A DNA stretch of 13,200 bases from Pseudomonadota bacterium (GTDB taxonomy: Bacteria; Pseudomonadota; Gammaproteobacteria; Burkholderiales; SCOH01): contig JAUPTR010000392.1 in NCBI GenBank assembly GCA_030917985.1, positions 1 through 13,200 of the forward strand, read 5' to 3'. Positions within the stretch are counted from its first letter, which is position 1, and each line of letters begins with the position of its first letter. Under the pieces are notes generated by a model. It saw only the letters and a program-made list of their open reading frames with translations. It was not told the origin of the DNA and searched no databases. Made by a program: the position numbers and the translations under genes. Shown one piece after another: positions 6,330 through 13,092 of the stretch.

Positions 6330-6360
6330 GTCATGCGACAAAAAGGCCAAATGGCATGAC
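6330..6360 (+). promoter_or_regulatory. Inverted repeat in the LuxR-gene leader
   Basis: GTCATGC (6330-6336) and GCATGAC (6354-6360) are perfect 7-bp complements with a 17-bp gap. They lie just past the candidate promoter, so they could be an operator or an RNA hairpin. Confidence 0.4.
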
Positions 6361-6439
6361 GAACCGCGATGCAAAAAAATGGCCAACACATTGCCGCCGC
6401 AGAGCGGCCCCGAGGGGATAGAGGAAATGAGGTGGGCGT

Positions 6440-6976
6440 ATGACGCCACAGGACGAATGGCTGGAATGCGCCGCCAGTGCGCATCGCCACATCGTGGCAG
6501 CAATCTGCCAGGCTGAGGCCGGCCAGCATGCTGCCGCACTGTCGACATTGCAGGCGCTGGAACAAGAGCAAGGCGAACACCTGGACTTGATTGCGCAATT
6601 GCTGATCGCGCGCCTGCAAGGCAAGTGGTCTGCAGCGCTGGGTGATTATCAGCAAGCTTATGCACACTGCAGGCGACAGCAGGAACTGTTCGAGTTGTGC
6701 ATTCATGCCGAAAGCAGCGCACTGCCGGCATCACAGCTACAGCCACAGGCGGATGCTGCGGTTGGCAACATCGGCTTTCTCACGGCGCGAGAGCATCAGG
6801 TGTTTACGCTGGTGGCACAAGGCCTGAGCAGCAAGGAAATCGCCCGCCGTTTCGGTATCAGCCCGCGAACCGTGGAGATTCATCGGGCACGGGTGCTGCA
6901 CAAGCTGGGCGTCAGTTCACTGGCAGAACTGACGCGCCTGTACGATCAACTGGCGGGCATCGGCCGCAGGGCCTGA
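6440..6976 (+). CDS. LuxR-type HTH transcriptional regulator lacking a receiver domain (178 aa)
   Basis: The C-terminal 65 residues are a canonical LuxR/FixJ helix-turn-helix: LTAREHQVFTLVAQGLSSKE (114-133), then the recognition-helix region ISPRTVEIHRARVLHKLGV (140-158). The N-terminal 105 residues are helical and Ala/Gln/Leu-rich (AALSTLQALEQEQGEHLDL, LGDYQQAYAHCRR), resembling TPR-like repeats. They lack the Asp/Lys phosphorylation set of a response regulator and show no autoinducer-binding motif. It is therefore probably a single-component regulator sensing a ligand or partner protein; targets unknown. The ATG at 6440 has GAGG/AGGTGG just upstream; an ATG at 6427 is in another frame. It converges on ridA with 24 bp between the stop codons and no terminator visible between them. 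Confidence 0.88.
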   Translation: MTPQDEWLECAASAHRHIVAAICQAEAGQHAAALSTLQALEQEQGEHLDLIAQLLIARLQGKWSAALGDYQQAYAHCRRQQELFELCIHAESSALPASQLQPQADAAVGNIGFLTAREHQVFTLVAQGLSSKEIARRFGISPRTVEIHRARVLHKLGVSSLAELTRLYDQLAGIGRRA

Positions 6977-7000
6977 TTACAGTGCGCGCCAGCATTCAAA

Positions 7001-7384
7001 TCACTCAAGCACCATGATTGCATCGGCTTCCACCAGGCCGGCACGTGGCAGGCTGGCCACACCAACGGCGGCGCGGGCCGGAAACGGCTCGGTAAAATAT
7101 TGCGCCATGATTTCGTTGAACTTGGCGAAATTGCCAAGATCGGTGAGAAAGGCGTTCAGCTTGACGATATCCGCCAACGAGCCGCCCGCCGCCTCGCACA
7201 CAGCTTTCAGGTTCTTGAACACCTGATGGGTCTGCGCTTCAAACCCTTCCTGCATCTGCATGCTGGCCGGATCCAGACCGATCTGTCCCGACAGGTACAC
7301 CGCCGAGCCGGCGCGGATGGCCTGCGAATACGTACCAATGGCAGCCGGCGCGCCAGTAGTGGAAACAAGCTGTTTGGTCGACAT
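7001..7384 (-). CDS. ridA: RidA family reactive imine/enamine deaminase (127 aa)
   Basis: The protein aligns end to end with the RidA/YER057c/UK114 family at its standard length. It carries APAAIGTYSQA (12-22), YLSGQIGLDP (30-39), FPARAAVGV (101-109) with R104, the Arg that binds the substrate carboxylate, and E119 near the C-terminus. RidA hydrolyses 2-aminoacrylate and related imines released by PLP enzymes, protecting PLP enzymes from damage; it is a cytoplasmic trimer. The start lies in the string AAGGAG TGATGATG: the ribosome site is the last two hemW codons. The ATG at 7384 has 5-nt spacing, while the ATG at 7387 (one residue longer) has only 2, so 7384 is preferred. Translation is probably coupled to hemW. 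Confidence 0.93.
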   Translation of the reverse strand: MSTKQLVSTTGAPAAIGTYSQAIRAGSAVYLSGQIGLDPASMQMQEGFEAQTHQVFKNLKAVCEAAGGSLADIVKLNAFLTDLGNFAKFNEIMAQYFTEPFPARAAVGVASLPRAGLVEADAIMVLE

Positions 7385-7386
7385 CA

Positions 7387-8571
7387 TCACTCCTTGAGGA
7401 ACATTTGCAATAAATCGTTGAGAAAACGCTGGCCTTGCAGCGTCGGTCGAATCCTGTCGTGGCGCAGCTCCAGCAGGCCATCCTGCTGCGCCTGCGCCAG
7501 TGCTGGCTCGATTGTAGCCAGTTGCACGCCGCTGCGCTCGGCAAACAATCCCGGTTCAAAGCCGTCGGTCAGACGTAGCGCGTTCATCATGAATTCGAAC
7601 GGCAGATCATCCAGCCCCACCTGGTTTTCATTCTGTACCGGCACACCGGCCGCAACCTGCCGCAGGTATTGCGCCGGCTGCTTGTAGCGCATCTGGCGGA
7701 TGATACGGTCGTGAAATGACAGTTTGCTGTGGGCACCCGCGCCGATGCCGAGATAATCGCCAAATTGCCAATAGTTGAGATTGTGCCGGGCAAAACGGCC
7801 CGGCTGCGCAAACGCGGAGGTTTCGTAATGCACAAAACCAGCACCTTCCAGTTCAGTCTCGATCATTTCCTGCATATCGGCCGACAATTCTTCGTCCGGC
7901 AGATTCGGCGGCTGGCTGTAAAACAGCGTGTTTGGCTCCAGCGTCAGGTGATACGCCGACAAATGCGTGGAGCGGCAATTTATCGCACGGCGGATATCCT
8001 GCTGCGCCTGCTGCAGGCTTTGCTGCGGCAAGGCATACATCAAATCCAGATTGAAGTTGTCGAAATGCCGGTGGGCAATGTCCACCGCCCGCAGCGCTTC
8101 ACTGTCGTTATGGATACGTCCGAGTCGCTGCAGCATTTGTGCATCAAAGCTCTGGATGCCGATCGACAGCCGGTTGATGCCGGCGGTGCGGTAATCGCGG
8201 AACTTGTCAGCCTCAAACGTGCCGGGATTGGCTTCCAGCGTGATCTCGGCGTCGGTGGCAAAATTCAGCCGGGCACGCAACGCACACAATAAACGGTCGA
8301 TTTCGGCAGCAGAAAACAGGCTCGGCGTGCCTCCGCCAAAAAACACCGTCAGCACCCGCCGCCCCCAGATCAGCGGCAGCGCCGACTCCAGATCGCTAAT
8401 CAGCGCATCGACATAGGCGCTCTCCGGCACCGCAGCTTTCGCCTCGTGTGAATTGAAGTCGCAATACGGGCATTTGCGCACGCACCAGGGAATATGGATG
8501 TACAGCGACAACGGCGGCAGCGCCTGCAGGCGCCATCCGGATGAACCGGGCAAGATGGAAACGTTGGCCAT
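7387..8571 (-). CDS. hemW: Radical SAM heme chaperone HemW (394 aa)
   Basis: A radical-SAM CxxxCxxC cluster motif lies at residues 30-37 (CVRKCPYC), preceded by YIHIPWC and followed by DFNSH, the HemW version of the HemN-like signature. GGGTPS (79-84), EANPGTFE (113-120), LSIGIQSFD (135-143) and HNLNYWQFGDYLGIG (263-277) are all present, with the usual C-terminal winged domain (LRLTDGFEPGLF, about 332-343). HemW binds heme and delivers it to respiratory proteins; it lacks the N-terminal Cys-containing part of true coproporphyrinogen dehydrogenase HemN, so the old name should be avoided. The ATG at 8571 is preferred to a TTG five codons upstream, giving a near-standard length. The stop codon overlaps the ridA start region. 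Confidence 0.94.
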   Translation of the reverse strand: MANVSILPGSSGWRLQALPPLSLYIHIPWCVRKCPYCDFNSHEAKAAVPESAYVDALISDLESALPLIWGRRVLTVFFGGGTPSLFSAAEIDRLLCALRARLNFATDAEITLEANPGTFEADKFRDYRTAGINRLSIGIQSFDAQMLQRLGRIHNDSEALRAVDIAHRHFDNFNLDLMYALPQQSLQQAQQDIRRAINCRSTHLSAYHLTLEPNTLFYSQPPNLPDEELSADMQEMIETELEGAGFVHYETSAFAQPGRFARHNLNYWQFGDYLGIGAGAHSKLSFHDRIIRQMRYKQPAQYLRQVAAGVPVQNENQVGLDDLPFEFMMNALRLTDGFEPGLFAERSGVQLATIEPALAQAQQDGLLELRHDRIRPTLQGQRFLNDLLQMFLKE

Positions 8572-8715
8572 GGGCAGCTTCAACAACGGGAAACGCCGCC
8601 ATTATCGTTGTTTTCGCCAAAACTGGCGCGGCAAACGCTGCTCAAGCCGTACAAATATCGCTGCAAGCCGCAACAGGACTTGACTGGGCAAAATTCATCG
8701 ACTAAAAAAGCAGGC

Positions 8716-8721
8716 TAGAAT
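8716..8721 (+). promoter_or_regulatory. Candidate -10 element of the cold-shock gene
   Basis: TAGAAT at 8716-8721 is the best -10 in the divergent hemW/csp interval, with a poor -35 (TTCATC, 8694-8699). It would give a leader of about 70 nt, shorter than the roughly 160-nt thermosensing leader of E. coli cspA. TTGACT at 8680-8685 has no good partner. Confidence 0.3.
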
Positions 8722-8798
8722 ACTAGCTCTATTTTTGCGCTTGAATGGCCGGTATTCGACACATTCCATTATCAATACAGCAGAGAGGGACAGCAGTC

Positions 8799-9005
8799 AT
8801 GGCAACAGGTACCGTGAAATGGTTCAACGACTCGAAAGGGTTTGGTTTCATTACGCCCGATGGTGGCGGTGAAGACGTTTTTGCCCATTTCTCGACCATT
8901 CAGAGCAAGGGTTTCAAAACCCTGAAAGAAGGCCAGCGCGTGGTGTTTGATGTGGTTGCCGGCCCCAAGGGCCAACAGGCCAGCAACATCCAGCCGCAGG
9001 CCTGA
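8799..9005 (+). CDS. Cold-shock domain protein, CspA family (68 aa)
   Basis: A complete single cold-shock domain with RNP1 KGFGFITP (13-20) and RNP2 VFAHFSTI (27-34), opening with MATGTVKWFN as in typical betaproteobacterial Csp proteins. It binds single-stranded RNA and DNA and melts RNA secondary structure. The ATG at 8799 has AGAGGGA eight nt upstream, so the in-frame ATG at 8745 is rejected. Whether it is cold-induced or constitutive cannot be told from sequence; paralogues are usual. A long hairpin follows the stop codon. Confidence 0.96.
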   Translation: MATGTVKWFNDSKGFGFITPDGGGEDVFAHFSTIQSKGFKTLKEGQRVVFDVVAGPKGQQASNIQPQA

Positions 9006-9021
9006 TCACCTGCTGTATTGC

Positions 9022-9075
9022 CAGAGCGCCTGCTTTCCTCCCACGGTGGACAAGGAAAGCAGGCGCTCTGTTATT
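9022..9075. terminator. 17-bp perfect hairpin, shared terminator of csp and the DUF599 gene
   Basis: CAGAGCGCCTGCTTTCC (9022-9038) pairs perfectly with 9054-9070 around a 15-nt loop. On the plus strand TTATT follows; on the minus strand the stem begins directly after the DUF599 stop codon (9073-9071). The T tracts are poor, so it may work as much by protecting 3' ends as by termination. Confidence 0.7.
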
Positions 9076-9760
9076 CACCGCTCACGACTGCCAAGGTACG
9101 CGAACGATAGTCGCGCCGATACAACACAATCACCACTGCCGTTGTCACCAGCAGGAACACCACCGGCTGGATCAGCCAGGTCAGCGCTGCCAGCGCAAAA
9201 TAGTAGGCGCGCACGCCACGATTGAAGTCATCACCGGCAAACGAATTGATTTGCCCGGCCTTGCGTACATAGGATTGCTGCTCCGCCTCACTGGCGCCCG
9301 GCAAGGGCGCTCCGCCTATCAGGATCGACAGCAGGTTGAACTGGCGCAGCGACCAGGTGAACTTGAAATAGGCATACACAAAAATTGCCAGCAACAACAG
9401 CAACTTGAGTTCCCACATCGACTTGGTTTCGGGACGAAAGAACGACAGGGTGGACGCCACCGAAATCACCCGGTCGGTGGTGCCCATCAGCGCCAGAATA
9501 CCGGCGATGATGTAAATGGTGGTCGAGGCAAAAAAAGAGACACTGCTGACCAGATTGCCGATCAACGACGAATCCATGATGCGATTGTCCCGCTGCAGCA
9601 TGGTTGCCATCCACTGCAAACGATAGCCATGCACCACATGCACCAGCCCGTTGCGCTTGCCGTCGGTGCGATCCGCATACCAGCCATAACCGAACCAGCA
9701 CATGGCAAACCATGCCAACGCCATGAAATCAATCATGTCAATTTCGTGCAAAATACCCAT
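9071..9760 (-). CDS. DUF599 domain-containing membrane protein (229 aa)
   Basis: The protein spans the DUF599 family: an N-terminal helix (about 8-27), VHGYRLQWMATMLQRDNRI (43-61), TM segments near 69-93 and 116-134, the conserved FNRGVRAYYFALAALTW (179-195) and a final membrane helix (about 196-213). Members are predicted inner-membrane proteins with four helices and no established function. The ATG at 9760 has only a weak A-rich ribosome site, but an internal Met at residue 9 looks no better. It is divergent from pckG, with 262 bp between the start codons, and converges on csp. Family assignment is confident; function unknown. Confidence 0.88.
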   Translation of the reverse strand: MGILHEIDMIDFMALAWFAMCWFGYGWYADRTDGKRNGLVHVVHGYRLQWMATMLQRDNRIMDSSLIGNLVSSVSFFASTTIYIIAGILALMGTTDRVISVASTLSFFRPETKSMWELKLLLLLAIFVYAYFKFTWSLRQFNLLSILIGGAPLPGASEAEQQSYVRKAGQINSFAGDDFNRGVRAYYFALAALTWLIQPVVFLLVTTAVVIVLYRRDYRSRTLAVVSGE

Positions 9761-9819
9761 ATTTCTTTTTAATTCAAAAATTTACAAACACCACAAAACG
9801 AAACAATCGTGATTTCTGG

Positions 9820-9848
9820 CGGACAGGACAGGCCGGAGCATGTATAAT
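9820..9848 (+). promoter_or_regulatory. Sigma-70 promoter of pckG
   Basis: CGGACA (9820-9825; 4 of 6 to consensus) is followed after 17 bp by a perfect TATAAT (9843-9848). The start should be near 9855, giving a leader of about 168 nt before the ATG at 10023. A perfect palindrome GTTCCGGAAC (9871-9880) and TTGCAT-C-ATGCAA (9913-9925) lie just downstream as possible operators. Confidence 0.65.
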
Positions 9849-9947
9849 CCCGCCAAAAATTTATTTTGCAGTTCCGGAACGTCGCCAGACTGTCGTTTCG
9901 GGGATAACCGTTTTGCATCATGCAACAGTTATGTCCGTCACGCAAAA

Positions 9948-10014
9948 GAAGGGTTCGGCGATTAGGCGATGCGATATTCGCACACCACGTTCCTTCGTCT
10001 TTTACTTGAAGGAG
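9948..10014 (+). promoter_or_regulatory. Possible translational switch in the pckG leader
   Basis: The pckG ribosome site GAAGGA (10008-10013) is fully complementary to TCCTTC (9991-9996) across an 11-nt loop, which would hide it. An upstream GAAGGG (9948-9953) can pair with the same TCCTTC (one G-U), which would free it. The mutually exclusive pairings resemble an anti-SD/anti-anti-SD switch. No known riboswitch aptamer was recognised. Confidence 0.35.
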
Positions 10015-10022
10015 ATCGTTTC

Positions 10023-11870
10023 ATGGCATCATCGACTTCGGCCGGAAATCGTCCGATTAATGCCCCGGCTTATGTCAAAAACGCCCGCCTGATCCAGTGG
10101 GTTCAGCAAATGGTGGATCTGTGCGAGCCTGAATCCGTTCACTGGTGTGACGGCTCGCAGGAAGAATACGATTCGCTGTGCAGCCAGATGGTAGACACCG
10201 GCATGCTGATCAGACTGAATCAGGAAAAACGCGCCAACAGTTACCTCGCCCGCTCCGACCCCTCCGATGTTGCCCGTGTAGAAGACCGCACTTTCATCTG
10301 CTCCAAAAACAAAGTAGACGCCGGCCCGAACAACAACTGGGTTGATCCGGCTGAAATGCGTGAAACCATGAACAATCTGTTCAAGGGTTGCATGCACGGT
10401 CGCACCATGTACATCGTGCCGTTCTCGATGGGCCCGCTGGGCAGCCCGATTGCCCACATCGGTATCGAAATCACCGATTCGCCTTACGTTTCCGTTTCGA
10501 TGCGCACCATGACCCGCATGGGCAAGGCCGTATTCGACGTGCTGGGTACCGATGGCGAGTTTGTTCCTTGCATGCACACGGTTGGTGCTCCGCTGGCCAA
10601 TGGTGAAAAAGACGTCGCATGGCCGTGCAACAAAGAGACCAAATACATCGTTCACTACCCGGAAAGCCGCGAAATCTGGTCCTACGGTTCGGGTTACGGT
10701 GGCAATGCGCTGCTGGGCAAGAAATGTTTCGCACTGCGTATCGCTTCGGCCATGGGCCGCGACCAGGGCTGGCTGGCCGAACACATGCTGATTCTCGGCG
10801 TGGAAAGCCCGAAAGGCGAAAAAGCCTACGTGGCAGCGGCATTCCCGTCTGCTTGCGGCAAAACCAACTTCGCCATGCTGATTCCGCCGAAGTCGCACGA
10901 AGGCTGGAAAATCACCACCATTGGTGATGATATCGCCTGGATCAAACCGGGTGCCGATGGCAAGTTCTACGCGATCAACCCTGAAGCCGGCTTCTTCGGT
11001 GTCGCCCCGGGCACATCGGAAAAAACCAACTTCAACGCCATGGCCACGCTGAAAGAAAACATCATTTTCACCAACGTCGCACTGACCGACGATGGCGATG
11101 TATGGTGGGAAGGCATGAGCAAGGAAGCCCCGGCACATCTGGTTGACTGGCAAGGCAAGGACTGGACGCCGGAAATCGCCAAGGAAACCGGCCGCAAGGC
11201 AGCTCACCCGAACGCCCGCTTTACTGCACCGGCTGCGCAGTGCCCGTCGATCGATTCGGCCTGGGAAGATCCGGCTGGCGTGCCGATCTCGGCATTCATC
11301 TTCGGTGGCCGTCGCGCTGCAGCCGTGCCGCTGGTCGTAGAAGCATTCAACTGGAACTACGGCGTCTACATGGCTGCCACCATGGGCTCGGAAACCACCG
11401 CTGCCGCCATGGGCAAGCAGGGTGAAACCCGCCGCGATCCGTTTGCGATGCTGCCGTTCTGTGGCTACCACATGGGCGATTACTTCAACCACTGGCTGCA
11501 GATGGGTCACGTCATCGACAACCCGCCGAAAATCTTCTGCGTCAACTGGTTCCGCACCAACGAAAAAGGCGAGTTTGTATGGCCGGGTTTCGGTGACAAC
11601 ATGCGTGTTCTGGAGTGGATCGTTAACCGTTGCAAAGGTCAGGCCCCGGCCAAGCAGACCGCACTGGGCTGGATGCCGAGCTACGAAGACATCGACTGGA
11701 CCGGTCTGGATTTCAGCAAAGAGCAATTCCAGCAAGTCACCTCGATCGACGCTGAAATGTGGAAGAAAGAGCTGGAAGACCACGGCGAGCTGTTCCAGAA
11801 ACTACAGGAACGCCTGCCGAAGGCACTGGTGCTGAAGCGCGAGCTGATGCAGCTGAGTCTGTGGCGTTAA
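10023..11870 (+). CDS. pckG: Phosphoenolpyruvate carboxykinase (GTP), 615 aa
   Basis: Full-length GTP-dependent PEPCK, which converts oxaloacetate and GTP to PEP, GDP and CO2 at the entry to gluconeogenesis. The PEPCK P-loop with the reactive Cys is FPSACGKTN (274-282, C278); kinase-2 GDDIAW is at 301-306; the Arg-rich GGRRA at 428-432; the mobile lid SETTAAAMGKQGETRRD near 456-472; and the guanine-site region WFRTNEKGEF at 509-518. The ATP-dependent family (PckA) differs in length and motifs. The ATG at 10023 has AAGGAG with 8-nt spacing; the frame is open back to an ATG at 9969, which lacks a good site. It is monocistronic, between its own promoter and a strong terminator. No missing residues noted. 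Confidence 0.97.
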   Translation: MASSTSAGNRPINAPAYVKNARLIQWVQQMVDLCEPESVHWCDGSQEEYDSLCSQMVDTGMLIRLNQEKRANSYLARSDPSDVARVEDRTFICSKNKVDAGPNNNWVDPAEMRETMNNLFKGCMHGRTMYIVPFSMGPLGSPIAHIGIEITDSPYVSVSMRTMTRMGKAVFDVLGTDGEFVPCMHTVGAPLANGEKDVAWPCNKETKYIVHYPESREIWSYGSGYGGNALLGKKCFALRIASAMGRDQGWLAEHMLILGVESPKGEKAYVAAAFPSACGKTNFAMLIPPKSHEGWKITTIGDDIAWIKPGADGKFYAINPEAGFFGVAPGTSEKTNFNAMATLKENIIFTNVALTDDGDVWWEGMSKEAPAHLVDWQGKDWTPEIAKETGRKAAHPNARFTAPAAQCPSIDSAWEDPAGVPISAFIFGGRRAAAVPLVVEAFNWNYGVYMAATMGSETTAAAMGKQGETRRDPFAMLPFCGYHMGDYFNHWLQMGHVIDNPPKIFCVNWFRTNEKGEFVWPGFGDNMRVLEWIVNRCKGQAPAKQTALGWMPSYEDIDWTGLDFSKEQFQQVTSIDAEMWKKELEDHGELFQKLQERLPKALVLKRELMQLSLWR

Positions 11871-11888
11871 GCCCGGTTTTAATGCCAA

Positions 11889-11920
11889 AAAAAACGGAGC
11901 GAAGTGCTCCGTTTTTTATT
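11889..11920 (+). terminator. Strong terminator of pckG, probably bidirectional
   Basis: AAAAAACGGAGC (11889-11900) and GCTCCGTTTTTT (11906-11917) are perfect 12-bp complements around GAAGT. The A run on the left and T run on the right let the same hairpin end the convergent 97-aa gene on the minus strand. Confidence 0.93.
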
Positions 11921-11962
11921 GCCTGACGCAACCAGCAAACGGTGCGCCGGCAAAACCGTAAG

Positions 11963-12256
11963 CTATTTCCAGATACGTTCCTTGTCCTGCTGTTCTGCGC
12001 CACCTTCAATGCGCGTGGCAATCACCTTGGCGGTTTCACCTACGCTGTGCGTCAGCGCACGCGCCAGATCATAAAAACCGCCAATACACTGATCCTGCAC
12101 CTTCTGCACACTCCCTACCATTTCATCCAGCGGCTTCACCATTCTGACCACTTCAAACGGTTTCGCCGCCAGCGAGCGATGCACACCTTCCACGGTGCTT
12201 GCGCCCTTCTCCACGGTGTTCTGAATAAAATCGACGATACCAACCAGTTTTCCCAT
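11963..12256 (-). CDS. Hypothetical protein, 97 aa, amphipathic helical
   Basis: The ATG at 12256 follows AAAGGA at 6-7 nt spacing; the longer frame to 12316 begins with a Cys-rich segment and is rejected. The product looks almost entirely helical and amphipathic, with the pattern KGASTVEGVHRSLAAKPFEV (17-36) followed by VQKVQDQCIGGFYDLARALT, and no signal peptide or membrane helix. It resembles small conserved proteobacterial proteins of unknown function with a TVE-VH-SLA-KPFEV type core, and faintly phasin-like proteins, but I cannot assign a named family. It converges on pckG and shares its terminator; it is divergent from the cupin gene. Confidence 0.75.
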   Translation of the reverse strand: MGKLVGIVDFIQNTVEKGASTVEGVHRSLAAKPFEVVRMVKPLDEMVGSVQKVQDQCIGGFYDLARALTHSVGETAKVIATRIEGGAEQQDKERIWK

Positions 12257-12285
12257 ACTCGATCCTTTCGTCAGGCAAAAGCAAA

Positions 12286-12313
12286 TTGTGCAAATCCGGC
12301 AATACAATATAAG
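12286..12313 (+). promoter_or_regulatory. Candidate promoter of the cupin operon
   Basis: TTGTGC (12286-12291) and TATAAG (12308-12313) are spaced 16 bp apart in the divergent interval, about 75 bp before the cupin ATG. The -10 is good, the -35 moderate. TACAAT (12303-12308) is an alternative -10. Confidence 0.35.
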
Positions 12314-12387
12314 CATTCACTTTACACCCGCCAGCCTGCGGGCGCCAGCGTGCGGCGCAGCTGCCGACGCCGGGCAGAAAGCCAAGC

Positions 12388-12723
12388 ATGATCAACAATC
12401 TGTTCAGCCAATTGCCGGCACAGCCACCCGAGCAGGAACAATTCCTGACCTTGCTGCAACAACCGGGCCTGCACATCGAGCGCATTGTCTCGTTTGGCCA
12501 CGCCAGCCCGGCAGATTTCTGGTATCAGCAGCCGCAGGCCGAATGGGTGCTGCTGTTGAGCGGCAGCGCGCAACTGCGGTTTGCCGATGACGCACAGGTC
12601 CGTAGCCTGCAACCGGGAGATTTTGTGCAGATTGCCGCACAGCGACGCCACCGGGTGGATGCAACCGCCAGCGATCAAGCCAGTGTCTGGCTGGCGATTC
12701 ATTACCACGAGGAAACACAATGA
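12388..12723 (+). CDS. Cupin domain-containing protein (111 aa)
   Basis: A single small cupin barrel. Motif 1 is ADFWYQQPQAEWVLLLSGSA (42-61) and motif 2 is LQPGDFVQIAAQRRHRVDA (74-92), followed by VWLAIHYH. It belongs with the short stand-alone cupins whose pattern is FWYxQxxxEWVLLLxGxAxL...PGDxxxIxAxxRHRV. The H-x-H of classical metal-binding cupins is not present in motif 1 (the equivalent stretch is QPQAEW), while E52 and H88 remain, so metal binding is uncertain. No substrate can be assigned. The start codon has a weak AGAAAG ribosome site. Its TGA overlaps the ATG of the next gene as ATGA. Confidence 0.88.
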   Translation: MINNLFSQLPAQPPEQEQFLTLLQQPGLHIERIVSFGHASPADFWYQQPQAEWVLLLSGSAQLRFADDAQVRSLQPGDFVQIAAQRRHRVDATASDQASVWLAIHYHEETQ

Positions 12724-12971
12724 AAAACCCCTACGCCAGCACGCCACCGCCAGACAGCGCGTTGCAGCAAAAATCCCGCAAACTGGCGGCCTGGCACGAA
12801 CAAGAAGCGATGGCCTGCGAACATGCCGCCAGCCTCAGCCGCGATGGTGCAGAAAAGCAGCGCCTGCAACAGCAGGCTGCCTGGCATCGGGAAACCGCAC
12901 AAGCCTGGCGCAATCTGGGCCAGCAGGCCAACCCGCCACCGCCGCGTGGCGGTTTTTCAGCGCAAGGCTGA
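12720..12971 (+). CDS. Hypothetical protein, 83 aa, translationally coupled to the cupin gene
   Basis: The ATG at 12720 overlaps the cupin stop codon (ATGA) and has GAGGA at 7 nt spacing within the cupin's last codons. The protein is soluble and hydrophilic: a Pro-rich start (NPYASTPPPDSA), a long charged, Gln/Ala-rich helix (about 14-70, with paired AAWHEQEA and AAWHRETA segments that suggest a helical hairpin), and a Pro/Gly tail. I do not recognise a family. A terminator hairpin with a T run lies inside the last codons, before the TGA, so transcripts ending there would lack the stop codon. Confidence 0.7.
   Translation: MKNPYASTPPPDSALQQKSRKLAAWHEQEAMACEHAASLSRDGAEKQRLQQQAAWHRETAQAWRNLGQQANPPPPRGGFSAQG
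12933..12957 (+). terminator. Intrinsic terminator inside the 3' end of the 83-aa gene
   Basis: CCGCCAC (12933-12939) and GTGGCGG (12946-12952) form a 7-bp stem around CGCCGC, followed by five T (12953-12957). The stop codon of the overlapping gene is at 12969-12971, 12 bases past the T run. Confidence 0.8.
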
Positions 12972-13016
12972 GGCGAAGGCCGATGGCTACATCAATCAGC
13001 GCCGGCCACGATTGTC

Positions 13017-13042
13017 GCAGGTCGGACTGAAGTCCGACCTGC
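13017..13042. repeat. REP-like palindrome
   Basis: GCAGGTCGGACT (13017-13028) is followed after two bases by its exact complement AGTCCGACCTGC (13031-13042). There is no T run on either strand, so it is not a terminator. The sequence style matches short extragenic palindromes dispersed in many proteobacterial genomes; copy number cannot be seen from one window. Confidence 0.6.
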
Positions 13043-13092
13043 AAACCTCAACACACATCATCGCCACAAGCCAATACTGGCGCGGCCTGCAA

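Larger units (their letters stand above)
6051..6330 (-). ncRNA. Candidate small RNA ending at the orphan terminator
   Basis: This is part of the 490-bp stretch (5950-6439) without a recognised gene. Minus-strand frames here give low-complexity, Arg/Cys-rich peptides unlike real proteins. The RNA could form local hairpins, for example GTCGC with GCGAC at about 6155-6128 and a TGGGC/GCCCA hairpin. It does not match 6S, SRP, tmRNA or RNase P RNA features that I know. The 5' end is undetermined and no good promoter was found, so this rests mainly on the terminator. Confidence 0.3.

Noticed and set aside
7387..8571. Annotation as oxygen-independent coproporphyrinogen III oxidase (HemN)
   Set aside because: The cluster motif context (CVRKCPYCDFNSH) and the length without an N-terminal extension fit HemW, not HemN.
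9969..10022. In-frame upstream start giving pckG 18 extra residues
   Set aside because: No ribosome site precedes the ATG at 9969, while the ATG at 10023 has AAGGAG at 8 nt; the extension would also cover the leader hairpin.
10029..11783. 584-codon open frame on the minus strand opposite pckG
   Set aside because: It is a shadow frame produced by high-GC codon usage of pckG, which has complete family motifs, a ribosome site and a promoter on the plus strand.
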